Part shown: piece after piece, positions 13,031 to 26,500 of the stretch | Position numbering within the stretch: the stretch's first letter is position 1 | How the letters are laid out: every line of letters starts with the position of its first letter | NCBI RefSeq assembly: GCF_036417845.1 | Contig: NC_089978.1 | Location: 35,518,682-35,582,681 of the forward strand | Source of the DNA: Apteryx mantelli | Lineage: Eukaryota; Chordata; Aves; Apterygiformes; Apterygidae | DNA: 64,000 nucleotides | Direction of reading: 5' to 3' | Program-made: the position numbers and the translations under genes | Notes under the pieces: model-generated | Told to the model about the DNA's origin: nothing | The model's database searches: none | The model's input: only the letters and a program-made list of their open reading frames with translations

Positions 13031-15761
13031 TTACCAGTACAATTATTAACCCAGATTAACAAAACTGAATGAATTGTAACAACTAATTTATGTATTTTGG
13101 GGAAATTTTTCACATTCAGCAAGTCTCACAGCACAGCTGGGCCGATAGAGTACTCCATTATCCTTTTTATGTATGTGAACTGTTTTGTTTCACAATCTCA
13201 CACATCAGCAAAATTTTGCAAATGTACAGACGGCATATACCAGAGAACAAGAGGAAATTTGAGGAAATTTGTTTGGATTTTTTTCAAATAAATCATGGGA
13301 GCATTTCTATTTGGCTTGTGTTTTTGTAAAGATTTTGGTTTTTAAATGTAATTTTCGACCAAATTGAAAAAAAGAAAAATAGCCAGATAACAGCAAATAA
13401 TAGTAGAAAGAGAATATAATGCTACTAATACAGAGACAGCAAAACACTGGACTGCAATCCAAGACACTTGATACTAAGTTATTATATTACTTTTTATTTT
13501 TATAGTAAGGCTAATTAGGTACAAATAAAATTACTTTTTCTTATTCATAGTGGTAAAGTAGAACTGTTACATTTGAGAGAAAAATGAGAATTCACATAAA
13601 TAGTAATTCAGCTCTACATGTACAAGTGACAATAGATGGTAAAATAAACAGGTGTTTCCAGGAACTGGTAAGAAAATTAACAACTTTTTTCACAGCCAGA
13701 TTATTCTTCAATTTATCACTCTCTATTGACAGTGATAAATCAAAGAAGGAAAAGGCAAAGCTCAGATGCGGACCACATTGCCCACATGGGTTTGCTTTAG
13801 CTGTCTTGCTGGGTCTCTTTTGACCCACTGCCAGGAGCTCTCTGTCAAGCCCAAGGGTACATACTCTCAGGTTCATAAATAGCATTTATGTTTTAGGAGC
13901 CCTATGGCCACCCTATAGGGCCTAGAGGAGACTTGGTAGTATCTCAGTATGTAAAATCATTCTGCTTAAGAGGGAGGCAGGTTTAAGTAGCAAGGCTATG
14001 AGCCAGCTTCTTAACCTCAGCCCTCTTTCAGTTAGCAGGACAGAAATAACGTAACTTCACATTTTCAGAATTGTAGTTCTTTTTCCAGGCAAAGGTTTGC
14101 AGCCATGATGAAAGATAAAACATTAAACCACAGGGACCTTGTTTTGTTTAAACTGTATTCCTGCATATGATATTTCACAGAAGAAAAATCATTTAGTGGT
14201 ACTGACATTGCAAAGTGGTACACGTAATTGTGGACCTGGTTAAACTTCTGGATAACGCGGAAAGCATAATACTTAGGAAATGGTTATGCAGAAGGAGGAG
14301 ACATTCTGCAAATGGTTACTAACTAAAGTAGTTTCATTAGTTATTAGCTGCCCTCCCAGAGGGCAAAATAAGTATACAAATGTTATGTGACTTGGAGTAC
14401 ATCCATTCCTCTGAACACCAGATTGACAAAGGAGAACATACCACGGAGTAGAGGACCTCTTACAACGCCGGAGTCAGAGCAGGACCGTGAGCTTCTACCT
14501 TCTCTTCTGGGGTGACTGCTCCAGTAAACAGGGGTTGGGATAATCTGGAACAGGGCTGTTTCATTGCACACTATGTTGGGCAGAGTTTGATTTTTGTTTA
14601 AACAATTAAACGTTTATTAGGCTGGCTATAAACCATGGCCCAGCAATGAAGACTTGCTCCAGTCTATGCAGTAATAGCCTACATCTGTGGTGAAATGATT
14701 TTACATGTGTCCATGGAAAGCTGAGGTTCTGGGGTCTGATATTTTTTTTGACACAGCGAGGAAAAATTTGGGATGACTCCAAGCATTTCACATCATTCAG
14801 TCCAATTAACAAAAAAGAACAGGTGAAAATCCTTCAAAATGTTGGAACTTGAGTTAAAAACATCATGTACAGAGGAGTATCTGAACTTTGCAAACAACTG
14901 TCCTTCATGGAGGCTGTGCTCATGTTTCAAAGTGTTGCAAAATCTGTGTCTTGCTGGGCAGGTGATGGGGAAGGACACCCACTTTGTGAATCCTCCCCTT
15001 ACAGAGTTGGGGTCCCAAAAACTGAAAGGTGACCTTGCCCACCAGGCAACCTTACTCACAATGGGTAAAGTAGAACTAGGGCCTTAGGGATTTGGGTACC
15101 TACAGGATGAGGCAGCAGCTACATCATAGTTATAAAGACATGACAGCACCTAAAATGTCAGCTTGGCTGCCAAAAAAGGATTCTGGCATCCTCCGCTAAA
15201 TGAACATAAGGAACTCACAGAGGGTGAGTCGAGAACCAGAAAGTTAGAAAAATAAAAGGGATCTATCATTCTGTGACTTGCAGCTTGTAAGGAGGTGAAA
15301 GTAATTGGAGTTCCTGCTTGTTTTCTGCCATAGCTAAACATAAATTGATCTGTTTGGTGATGTGCAGCCTGGGGAAAAGCACTGTGTCTCATACGAGGGG
15401 GCAGGCGGTAGGGAGCACATGGCTCAAATGGTGAACAACAGTGTGCAAATATGCTCCAACTAAACCTCATAAAATAGATTGTGAACAGAGAGTGGTAAAT
15501 CAAAGGTACCCAGCCCCTTACCTCCACCCCAGCCCAAACACTTCCTTGGAAATGCAATTAGAAACCCCAGCACATTGACACTTAAGGTGAAACTTCAAAG
15601 TAGAAGAAAGAAAAATCCATATTTGCCTGCGAACTTGTGAAATCTGATTCAAACAACCTTCAGCTGACAGGTTTTTCAGCTTTTCATGGTCAAGCTGTGC
15701 TTTGGGACTAGGTAACATTAGGCAAATGTATGGGCTCTGCAGGATCAGATCCCAGGGAATG

Positions 15762-15780
15762 AAAAAAAAAAAAAAAAAAA
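15762..15780. repeat. A19 homopolymer
   Basis: Uninterrupted run of 19 A on the plus strand. I see no recognisable retroelement body to its left, so it cannot be called a SINE or LINE tail. Confidence 0.9.
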
Positions 15781-18700
15781 GCACAGTTTGCAAAGTCTGC
15801 AGGCTGAGATCCCAGATACCAGCAACCAGGAAATAGTGGACAAGAAACCAATACAGAGAGGGGGAAAGAAGAAGAAACCACCTGCATGTGCTTGTGGATA
15901 CACATGAGAATAGAATCTGGCCAAGATTTGCGTTTTCTTGCATCACTGCAGCAAAATGCTCCGTATGATCATGTTTGTGTCTATGAAGTTTTGCTGGAGA
16001 CTAATTTTATGATGGCAAAAGGATAAGCATGCATAAGTTGTTTGGAGCCCTCATAAATGGATGCATCAAACCAAAAGGCAGCATGGACCGATTTGTGTGT
16101 CCAGTTCATTGGTTCCTTATTCCCCAGCTTCTTTCTTCACTCCTATCCAGCTCAGCCTTCGCATTAATGCCTGAAAAACCTTTTCGACAAGCATTCTTAA
16201 TGCTTTATACCCCAATACACAGCAAAGCCACTGAAATGGGCCCAGTTGCGGGGAAGTATGGCTACACCTCGCCCATTGCTGTTGCTACCACCAGCAAAAA
16301 GAGCTTTAAGTCAGCAAGTGGGGTGAGCAGGAGACACTGGCAGCTGGAAGGAGCCAGAGAAAAGGAAGTGGGATAGACAGAAAAAGAAACACGCAATGGA
16401 TGGAAAGAGCTTGGGAAGGCGGGGGGAAATCGTACCCAGGTGCCAAAATATGCAGCTTAACCCCATGCATGAAAATTTACTTTTTTTTTGCAAGAACACA
16501 GTAAAAATATATGGATGTTTACATCCACACAAATACTTAGAATGCCAAATGAATTATCTATTTCCAAGTAAGGCTTTTTTAACTTCACATTTCAGGAAAT
16601 TATCATCCTCTACCCACAGACCAAAACCATCTTTTGAAGATTATAAAATAAGAGCCATACTTACCTTTCTTAGCTAAGGAGGCATTACCTCCCTTGCAAG
16701 GTAACTCTCTTTGTTAATTGATTGGCCTACTCTCTTTGCTGTGTCCAAACAAGGCCACCTTTTATAGAAGGAAAGGGAAAAGAACAGACACTTCTGGGAG
16801 ATTTATTTATAGCAATGTCAGTGCTAGAACAAGCGGTTTTACTTTATCACCTCAGCTACTTGCCAAGGCTGCCTTAAATGACACTAAAGCTTTTCAAAAG
16901 GGGACTGCTCTGAAATTAAAGGCAAAATTAACCTTTATTAACAGTGCTACACGGAATTTCCTGCTTCCTTTCACATGCATGTAAGAATGAGACTTTACAC
17001 AAGACAAGACAGGCAGAACAGGGCTCCCACTTGCTTTCTGCTTTGTGGATAGCCAGCGCATGGCTGCAAAACACAGTCCTAGGAGTAGCCCATGAACCTT
17101 ATTTCACCAGATTTCTCCCACATAGCACAGAGTTGCATCCAGATGACACTAATGCAAAACCCCCCAAACTCATTTAGGTCCCTATGTCACTGCACAAGGG
17201 GAATTTAAAGCCCTACATTTCACTGTGAAATTCAGATGCTAAAAGCACTGCCCTAGTGGGCACACACAGATGCACTGCTAGGCTGAGCCTCAGGAGCCCT
17301 CTCCCAAGCTAAGGCAGGAGTTCATAGAGCAGCCAACAAATGCCTTCATTGGGGTTCAATACGCACAAGTGCTGTGAGCACGTACAGCACGCGCACACAC
17401 AGCCCACTGCCACTGTCATTCAGACACAGCAGTCAGTGCTGGTGGTTCCCCTCCTTCATGTAATACCTTAAGTAGTCAGAGCATTAGCTAAGGAGGTCAA
17501 ATACTAAGCTTTAGGTCTAACACAACTTGTGGCCATTCAAACCCACATCACCTCCCCAGAGGGTGCCTTAACCATCAAGTGACAGAAGGGACACAGACAG
17601 TAAACATTCTTCTCCACCAGCCTACCACCAGACATCTCTATAGGAGAGAAATACAAGATTCTTGGAGCATGACCTACAACACTTGAAATTTTGAAAGAAA
17701 AACCCTGGCTTCCTCAGCCATTTCTGGGTTTGATATCTGACAACTATTTGGTGCAAAACAAAAGTGGAAGTCCTTGCTTCCAGCTAAATTTCCCATCTCT
17801 GATGTAAACCTGCTTGAAAGCCGTGTACACATGTGCCTCCATAAATATCAAGAAATAACTGAGAGTCAGAAATCTTCCCCTTCTCTCTTGGTTAGCTTGC
17901 TCACCCATGTTTGTATACCAGGTTTAAAATTTTAAAGGGCAAAGATAATAGCTTAACTGAGATCACGCTTCTGGTTTTTAATGGAGTTTCCAAAGTTTTG
18001 GAGCCAAATAAAGACTTCATAAAATTCAATATAGTTGTCCCAAAATAAGAGATTTGTGCCTCAGTTTTCTAGAGTTATGGTAATACAACCTGCATGTTCT
18101 GAAATATGAATAAATGATCAAAGCTGCACAAGAAATAAAAAGACACAAAACCACAAAGTTTTTCTTAGAAATATATTTTGTAAGAAAACAATATTAACAT
18201 TAAAAAGAAATGTTTATGATACAGTATAAAATAATTGCTTGAATTCAACTCTGTTTCTTATAAAAAAAGCCTCTGAGGATTTCTATGAAGCCTCATTTCT
18301 TACAGATCTGAGTCATTTGCCTTCTGCAATTCCTACTGCATTGAACAGCTTTTCCCCACATCCTCTCAGCACCCAGACTGAAATACCCCTAAAACCTCCC
18401 TCTTAACCTCTCTCTCAACAGCTGCTGTTGTCTGCCCAGATATGCCCTAAATACCCATGGTATCTACCATGGGTATCTGCAGCTCTTCCCATACCACCCA
18501 CCCTCAGATTCCTTATAACTAAATTTTTTGGCCAAGCAACTATACAAGAGACAACACATGCAGCGGCTAACTAGGAGTTTTTCCATATTAACTGATTGGC
18601 TAATATGAACAGTGGCCAGCCACTGACAAATAATGTATAATGGCTGAGTTATTCTCAGCTGTCAGTTCTTATAAAACCTGTAAGAATCTCTTAACACTGC

Positions 18701-19831
18701 CATTCATCTGCCACATCTGGCAGAAATGTGCAAAGAGTTAGAAGGGGAGACAGGGACAGGCACTGCAATGGCATAAGCTTCATTTTTTCAGAAAACTAGG
18801 CTAAGAAAGTCATTACTCAACTACAGAATTTACAATTTGGAGAATTCGTTGTAGTAAAAAAAATGCCTGTTCAGTAACTATAAATACCTTTAAGACATAA
18901 TGTGGCCTATTATATACTTTAAGTAATGCCAGCTTTGTAACGTCAATCACCCTCCAGGTTTGAAAGGTACCCAGTGACCAGCATTCTGGTGTAATTATTC
19001 ATGACATTGGTATGATTTTTTTCCCCTGATAATACTGACAAGTTTAACAGAAATCTATTAAGTTAAAAAGAACAAAGAAATATATTACATTTGCTAATTG
19101 CAAACAACCTCTTTTAGCTGCAATTTTTCCCATTGGGATTAAAAAGTGCACCAGTTTAACGTCTGTACATTAAAAACAGTTTAAAACATTAAATATACAA
19201 ACAGTAAGAGATTTTAAATATTTTGTATCAAATACTATAGGACAATATAATTTACACTTTTTACACAAAACATTACATCTGAAATATAACTTTAGATATT
19301 ACAGAATATAAAAATACATACTTTTTGTCTAAAAAATGCTTTTGCAGGTTCTGGCACAATGTAACACTTTAAAGGGACACAATACTTTGGCAATCTATAT
19401 TTGCAATTAGCTGTGCAAGAATAATAAAATGACCTGTAATTAATCTTTTAGAACTGCAAGGTCAGATCTTTTCCCCTCTCCCTGGAATAACCCTTTTAAG
19501 AAGGTAAAACTAAATTTGAACTGTTTAGGTGCTCTATAACTCGTTTCTGCCAGGACCTGAATTTTCCAGCCCTGGTCCAGCAAAGCAAGAACAAGCTTAA
19601 CTTTAAGGATATTAAAAGCCATATCGAATACAATGTACTTAGTCATACCTTCGCCATCTTTGCTACCTCAGGATCAGAGTGCTCAGTCCCAAGCAAAACA
19701 AAGCCCCAAATGCAAGTTGGGAGCCAAATTCTGTCGTGCTCTACCTTTGCATCAAAGCAAACAGAGTAGAACAGGTTGTAGAGAATGTCAGGGAAGAATT
19801 TGGAAACAGAAATTCAATAATATTAATAGCT

Positions 19832-19922
19832 CTGATTTCAGTTACACCAATGTAAAAGTCGTAATGACTCTACTGAAGCCAGTGGAGTTATACGAAGCAA
19901 AACTGGTATAAGACTGAATCAG
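19832..19922. repeat. Palindromic MITE-like repeat, about 90 bp
   Basis: The left arm begins CTGATTTCAGTTACACCA and the right arm, read in reverse complement, begins CCTGATTCAGTCTTATACCA. The two arms pair imperfectly across most of the segment, meeting near TCTACTGAAGCCAGTGGAGT. Its sequence resembles a short hairpin repeat common in turtles, crocodilians and birds. The family name is not certain. It lies in the presumed 3' UTR of TNFSF11. Confidence 0.6.
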
Positions 19923-20089
19923 GAGAACTGTGTAATTTTGCCCTTCTGTGAATCTGTGGGACTCCTGCTAGAGTCAGCACAGGGCAAAATGCATCTTCAG
20001 GCATGATACGTGGCTTACACAAATGCAACTGGAACCCAAGAGATTTTCAATCTTGTCTTCAAGTTGATTCTGGACAACTATAAACTCCC

Positions 20090-20114
20090 TTTTTTTTTTT
20101 TTTTTTTTTTTTTT
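20090..20114. repeat. T25 homopolymer (A25 in the TNFSF11 3' UTR)
   Basis: An uninterrupted run of 25 T on the plus strand, ending 43 bases before the stop codon of TNFSF11 on the minus strand. In the transcript it would be an A25 tract. No retroelement body is visible beside it. Confidence 0.95.
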
Positions 20115-20157
20115 GAGTCCCATGGCAAAAATAATACCACACTAAAGACAGAAGGAT

Positions 20158-20579
20158 TCAGTCTAAGTCCCTCACTTTAAATGCTCCAAAATAAGTTGCT
20201 TCTTGGGATGAATCCAATAGCAATGGGTTTGATACCTGGATACTTATCACTTCACCAGATTTTAATTTAAAAAAACCTCCTACATTTACAGAGTAAAAGT
20301 GAAATTCTGAATTCCCTGACCAGTATTTGGTGCTTCCTCCCTTCATCAAGACATCAGAGCGTCTTATTTTAAGGTTTGTCTTCGTCATATACACCATCAG
20401 CTGAAGCCCTCTTTTAGTCAGGTTTCCTGACGTTTCATGATGTCTAAAACAAATGTTGGCATAAAGATAGTAAAATCCATCTTGATTAACAATGAGTTTT
20501 CCATCGCTGAATGTCATATTTGATAAGTTTGCCTGGCCTTTGTTGTGATGCCAGGATGTAAGGTTCACTTTGCGAGTTC
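20158..20579 (-). CDS. TNFSF11: TNFSF11 exon 5 (TNF homology domain, stop)
   Basis: Encodes residues 176 (split) to 315 and TGA at 20160-20158. The acceptor is CCTCTTCAG. It holds almost the whole trimeric receptor-binding domain. N-glycosylation sequons are seen at NLT 181-183, NLS 193-195, NMT 196-198 and NLT 228-230. The cysteine of NICF is C219. M197 corresponds to human M199, and E267 and the HH pair at 222-223 are retained. Confidence 0.97.
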
Positions 20580-23500
20580 CTGAAGAGGGGAAAGAAAAAA
20601 AAAATTACTTTCTTTTACAAGCATTTTTAACAAAACTGAATGTTTAAAAAGCAGTCCCTGGGTTTTCAGCATCAATAGCAACTACAGTTACATGAAGTGA
20701 AGTTTGAAGCTTCAAAGTATTAGACAAGTACGATAAACATCCATAAGAAATTTCCTTTTTTTATCATGTACTGCCCTATTCAGTTTGCTATTTTAACTAC
20801 CTGCCTTTCCACAAGAACATCAGCAGAACAGGGTACAAAACATTCGTTTGGCCAATAACTTGATTATGCTAAGTGATCATATGACAAGCAGTGTATAGAA
20901 GTTGTGTTCCACCAAAAATTTTATTCAAGTAAACACCTGAGAAGGATTTGAAAAAAAACTGCTAATGAAAAAACAGTAAATCTTGGTTTTGGTCTTTAAG
21001 CTGTTTTGTACTAATATAACATACAGACATCTAAGACAGAGGAATGAAACCTTTGCTGTCTTTCTTTCAGGACTCTTCAAAGTACTGCTTGGAAGTGATC
21101 TCTACAGTTTGCTGCAGGATCATTCTCCACCAACGCCAACACATTCTTATTTCAAGACAAAACCCCTGAGCTTTTCTATATTTTCTCCCCTGCTGCTGAT
21201 TCCATGGCAGTTCTCTTCTGTCCCCATTTTTCCACATCTGTTCTTAGCTTTGTCTTTGTCCTCCCTCCTAAAGTATTCTAACTCTCGACACACCATAATC
21301 TCCAATCCTGGATCTCATCTGTGTCTAAGACACTCTTCAAACATTCTCCTGGTCTTTTATCAGTGCAGGGTCTCCAATATCTGGAAGGTCAAAAGTTAAG
21401 TGCAGAAAGTTCTCTTTACCCCCTCCCAACTCCCCTTTCAGAGCTGGCTCTCTCTTCTAGGATGTGACTCATCTGGTCAAATGCAATCTAGTTGCCTCCA
21501 CTCTTTATGAGTAAGAGTAATAGGACAATTAATGTGACCCTACATGCCTTGTTAGGATGAGATATTTCACACCCTACTTCTCTGCCCTCAATGCAATTCC
21601 TAGTTCTGGTGGATAGTTTACTTAGACTGTCAGCCCCCGAGACTAGAGACTCAGAAGCCTAAACATGTCCTTTTAATGTTAGTGGGATTTAAACATCTAG
21701 CTATGACTTTGGCCTCTATTTACTTCTCTGTTTACTAGCACTGTATGAACAAAAGATGGTACTACTTAGAGCCCGAGGGCCCTTCATCTAGATGCCTCCA
21801 AGTGACTTACTACAGAAATTCAATGATTACACAGCATAACAAGCAGGTCAAAAGAGAAGCAGAGCATTCTTGATGCCAGGCACCTATTATCAGTATTAGA
21901 ATAATGACTGTAGACCACGTCTGGGAATCATTTGTCTGCATGATACTAAATATATATAGTTTAAAAGCATAATCTCCTAAAAAGCTTGTAAATTAAGTTA
22001 TGGAGAAGTAAAATACAGACACTATGGAAAGAACAGAAAACATTTCTATCTAGACTAATTATGCGTACAGCAACATCACTATCTGCCTAACTTAGCTGAC
22101 ACACTGCAAATCATGTGAAACTGCTCTCTAATGGACATAATATAAATCTTGATTCAGCCTTAACTTTAGCTTTGTTTCTACTAGCTTCTATATCTGTGGT
22201 GTTGAAGTAGGTGAGACATTTAATCCCCAAAGGATCTTTGTCATGTAGGGTTGGCTGGAATATAATTCCATGCATGCTATAAATGTTTGAAAGGAATAAT
22301 TTAATAGAATCTGAAAGTTAAATTGTGGTATTTCCCCAAAGTTAGTGTAACCTTCATATAGTTTATGCTCTGGTGAATGTAATGGTACAAAGGTAAAAAC
22401 ATTTTCACTTGAGAACCAAAAAAAAATGGAAAAAAAAAATCAATACAACTACTGTGCATCTGTAGTACTATATAACTTACCTATGCTTAAAATACCACTT
22501 CAAGTATTTATGACACAAGAAGTCTTTTTAAGCAAAATAGTGCTTAGACCCAATGCTCTTGAATATACCTGAATAAGATTCCACAGTCTGGTTTAGTTAT
22601 ATCCTACATAGTTCCCCTCTACAGCACAATCCTAGTTCTTTGATTACTATACAAATATTTATAGCTAGGCAATGAACTTTTACAGCTATTTAGAAGGCAA
22701 ACTCGGACTCTTCTTCCTCTCATATGTAGAAGAAGGTCCTGGGAAAAGACTTCTATGAGAACAAATGTGATTTCAGATGCTTTACTGTCTTTAAGGTATC
22801 CTAAATTGGGAACTAGAAAGAATAAGCTAGTAATCCACACTTGGAGAACAGTCCCCTTCAAATTATCTTAAGCTGGAGACCCACAAATTAGGAAAGAAAA
22901 TGACCATAATATTCTGTCTCTCTCTACAGAATGTCATGCATTGGGGAATCAAAATAGATGCATAAGAATTACCAGTGCTGACTACCAAACAAGGACAGAT
23001 TAATAGAACCGACATATGCAGATAAGAATTATACAAAAATTACTTCTAACTTGTAACAGGTACATATAAGCCTTCTCAGCTTTGCCTGTATGATGGTGGC
23101 CTGGAATACAAGAAGCTGTCCCTTACCTGTAAAGGTAAGTGAAGGATGCTCTGTGAAGAGAACAAAGAAATAGCTGAGAGACTGGAGATATTCTGAGCAG
23201 CTTGTCAGCTCCACACTCTCACTAGAAGTTAACTTTGGAATTAAGGTACCTTAGGAACACTGGCTTGGAAGGCACTTCCCTGGATGCTACGTAGCTGCAC
23301 TATGCGAAGCAGCCACACTATGACCTCTCTTGGGTGTTTCAAGCTTCTGGACAAGCCTCAGATGTCATTTTATCTAGATCCTGTTGAGACTGTGCTAAGA
23401 GATAGCCTGATGGGAGGCCACAAATGCACTGAGAGACTGGTTGGGTCTTTCTTCGAATCCTGGCCACATCTGGCATTTTAGTGAAGTGAGGAACAGTTTG

Positions 23501-26500
23501 GTTTTGGTGACTGTTAAGCAGCAGTCTGCAACATCTAGATAGCATGGCTCCTAGAGCATGTGTATTATGCAGTGGGTTATAACAGTATTTTCTAGTGAGG
23601 AGCACGTTTCTGCAGCACACATCCCACAATCTCCTGTGCCTCCCTCACTTCATCTCCTTCACATCCACCTCTACTCACAGTCTCTGCCTGCAAAAACAAT
23701 GAAACAGGCAATGGGAGAAGACTCAGCCAAGGCCCACATGCACATCCATGCAGAAGAAATAGCAACCCCTGTGAAAGCCACAGTCCTTGAGGAACATCCC
23801 TCCTGACACACACCAAGGCTTGAAAGAGCCACTGCATCCTACCATTTTTTCAACACAGGGCACAGCACAACAGATGGAAGTCAGCCAACTTGTCCTCCTA
23901 ACCAGTAACCTCCAGCACACAAGACCAGCTTTGTCTGCTCCCTTTGAGGCACCCACAGCAGTGGGTCTGCACAGGTACTGCAGGGCCTTACACCTTTGGC
24001 TCTCCGTGCTCCACACTCTTCACGTGTCTAAACACCTGCTTAGAACATGCAGCTAGAGTCAACTGGCTGCAAAGACACCTCCTGGATTTGTTTGCACAGA
24101 AAGAAGCAAGGGGAAGCAGGGACAGGGGAATTGAGAACTATAAGTCTTCCCTAGCTACCAAGGGCAAGCAACTTCTGCATGCCAGAAGAATACTTCTGCT
24201 GTAGTTCAGGGCAAAAAGCTTCTCATGTTCTTCCACAGACTTGTGCAAAGCATAAACTGTCAAAGGCAAACCATAAAGAACTGCCCTCATATGGCTCCAG
24301 TGTAGCCAGGTAGAAATTATCCAAACAAACTCAAACACATACCCTTTTCTGGGCAGTCCCTTAGAAAAACTCTGAAAAACATCAATTATTGGAAGACACT
24401 TCAAACATCTAAGTCTCCTATCCCGGAACTATTCATCTGCAAGAATCAATGCTGGAAGAGGTACCAGAGTACAACTCTGACGCACTGGGAACAGCCGGAA
24501 AAGTTGTAGTTGTCATACACAGAGTGCAAGTCTGTCAGAAATACTGTCCCAAGGACACTGGGCTATCTTCAAGAGGAGGAGGGCAGGCAAAAAAGTAGGA
24601 TCAATATTACTGCATCAGGGGGAGGACAGAGGCGCATCAGATATGGAACAGGAATGCATACATATGACTGAGCAGAAATACATGCTGTGACAGACTGGTG
24701 CCATACTGGGTTGTTGCTAGGCAGATTTTAGTTGCCAGCCCCAACAATCATGTAGCAATCTGACGAATCCTCAGTGGGAATGCAAGTCAGTCAATCATTA
24801 AGTTAACTCCCCAGACAGGACAGCAAACATGAAAATCATCAAGATAATACAGTCTTCTGAAAACTCAAGAAAAACCCAAGTAATGTCCTGGATGCTAGTG
24901 GGCATGAACTAAGAGCAATACAAATGAGTTTCAGGAAAATTGATTAGTGAGAAGTAAAGAAGCTGGAAGGGGAACTGAGGAGAAAGCAACCCTGCATCGA
25001 TAACTTATTTGCACACTAATAGCTTTCAGGTATAATAAGTAAAGGCTGGGGGAAGGACCAAAGCTCTGCCTGTTCTGAAAAATTGCTTCTAGAAGCAAAG
25101 GGCAGCTGAACCAAACCTGCAGTAAATAGCTTAGAGAATTCTACAGCATTTCCTTAGACAGCTAAGGATAACACCTCCCAAATGACATATTTAACACTTG
25201 CATTCATTTATGTTTATGCTTTTCTGCTTTAAACTAATTTCTGTAATCAATTTGTAAACCAAAATTTGCTGTTTTCGCTTAAAACCTGGGTGGCATTTAA
25301 AGTTAGCTCAGGTAAAAAGCAAGCAGCAATCATTCAGCCTTTATCAAAGACAGCAAACCTAAAAAGTACATAGCACAAACCAAACCACTAGGGCTTTGCA
25401 GCCAAGAGATGGGGACATCAAGATCTGGGAAGGCCCATTGCCCTTCCCCCTTAAGGCTGAAAAAATCAATTTGGAAATTTGCAAAAGTCTAAAGTCATGT
25501 TATTGTGAATCAAGCTAAAGGAAAATGTTCCCTTACAGAAGCTGCTCAGTGCCCTTTGATGAAGGGCAGTCAGTAGCAAATAAAAACAGAAGAATAAAAT
25601 CCTGTTTGACAGTAATGACAAGACTGACTTTTTTTTCCTGACATTGTTTATTTTGGGTCAGAGTGATGACAGCAGATAACTTAAAATGCTAAGAATGTAT
25701 CTGACCAGACTCACAGCTGGTACAAAACAATTTAGAAGGATTTCAGACAGGTAAGAACAGGGAACAGGAAAAGAAAATAGAAATTCCCATTTGGGATCAA
25801 AGAAAATAGGATGGAGCAGAAAAACGGTTGGTGATGCTGAGGAAAATTCTTCATCCTTTAGGCCTCTCATGCACCTCAAAAACTTTTTGTATGCTACCCA
25901 GCCAACCTGGCAGCGCCTTACATCAGTGCATATGATACTGAAACACCTCACACCTCTAAGTTCAGAGTTTCAGCTATTCCTAAGGATGCAGCCTTTCCTT
26001 GTTGCAGGGCCCACAGGAACTACAGAAGCTGTCCTCACCAGCAATGTCCTGGCAATGCTCTTGTAAATGAAACATAAGCCTTACGTGCCAGATCTGGAGG
26101 GAGTAAGTCCAACACATCAGGTCAGAAAGGGGCTGACCTACTCCAGGGAGAAACAAAGATGCTTGTTGCTACAGGTGCTGTATTTCTGAGCATTCCTGTA
26201 GCCTGTGCTGTTAAGTTAGAGGCAGAGGTAGGCAGGTAAGGGGAGGGAGAGAGAGAGAGCGCAAGCACGAGAGAGTGCGCGCACGCACACACACAAGCAA
26301 TTCCTTTCCTCCCATTACCCATATATGTGCTAACAACATTAAGTCACACACGAAAAAGTTAATGCACAGCAGTAAAAAACATCAACTGCTGCCCCTGGTT
26401 AAAATAAAATATCCAGACCAATGTCTAGGGACAGAGAAAATAAGTTTCCCACAGGAAAAGATGCATTTCACCACATGTGACACACACATACCAGTGCTGC

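Larger units (their letters stand above)
5456..18169. other. Intergenic DNA downstream of TNFSF11, few recognisable features
   Basis: Besides the tentative repeat scraps near 6,175, 8,380 and 12,985 and the A19 run at 15,762, I see nothing that can be named. The longest open frame (5716-6495, 259 codons) lies in a locally GC-rich patch and lacks family resemblance. The far right part could still belong to a longer TNFSF11 3' UTR. Confidence 0.55.
18170..20157 (-). other. TNFSF11: Probable TNFSF11 3' UTR
   Basis: The stretch directly after the stop is AT-rich, especially 18170-18260 and 18890-19440. Read on the minus strand it has several ATTTA pentamers (for example near 18891, 19195 and 19213), as expected in cytokine 3' UTRs. 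An A25 run follows the stop by about 44 nt, and a palindromic repeat lies at 19832-19922. I find no minus-strand AATAAA between 18170 and 20157. The nearest candidates are ATTAAA at 17982-17977 and AATAAA near 16939 and 16807, so the 3' end is uncertain. Confidence 0.5.

Noticed and set aside
15762..15780. A19 run as a retroelement tail
   Set aside because: No recognisable SINE, LINE or processed gene sequence lies upstream of it.
1..18169. Search for FAM216B or EPSTI1 exons expected downstream of TNFSF11
   Set aside because: No recognisable exon was found; they probably lie outside the window.
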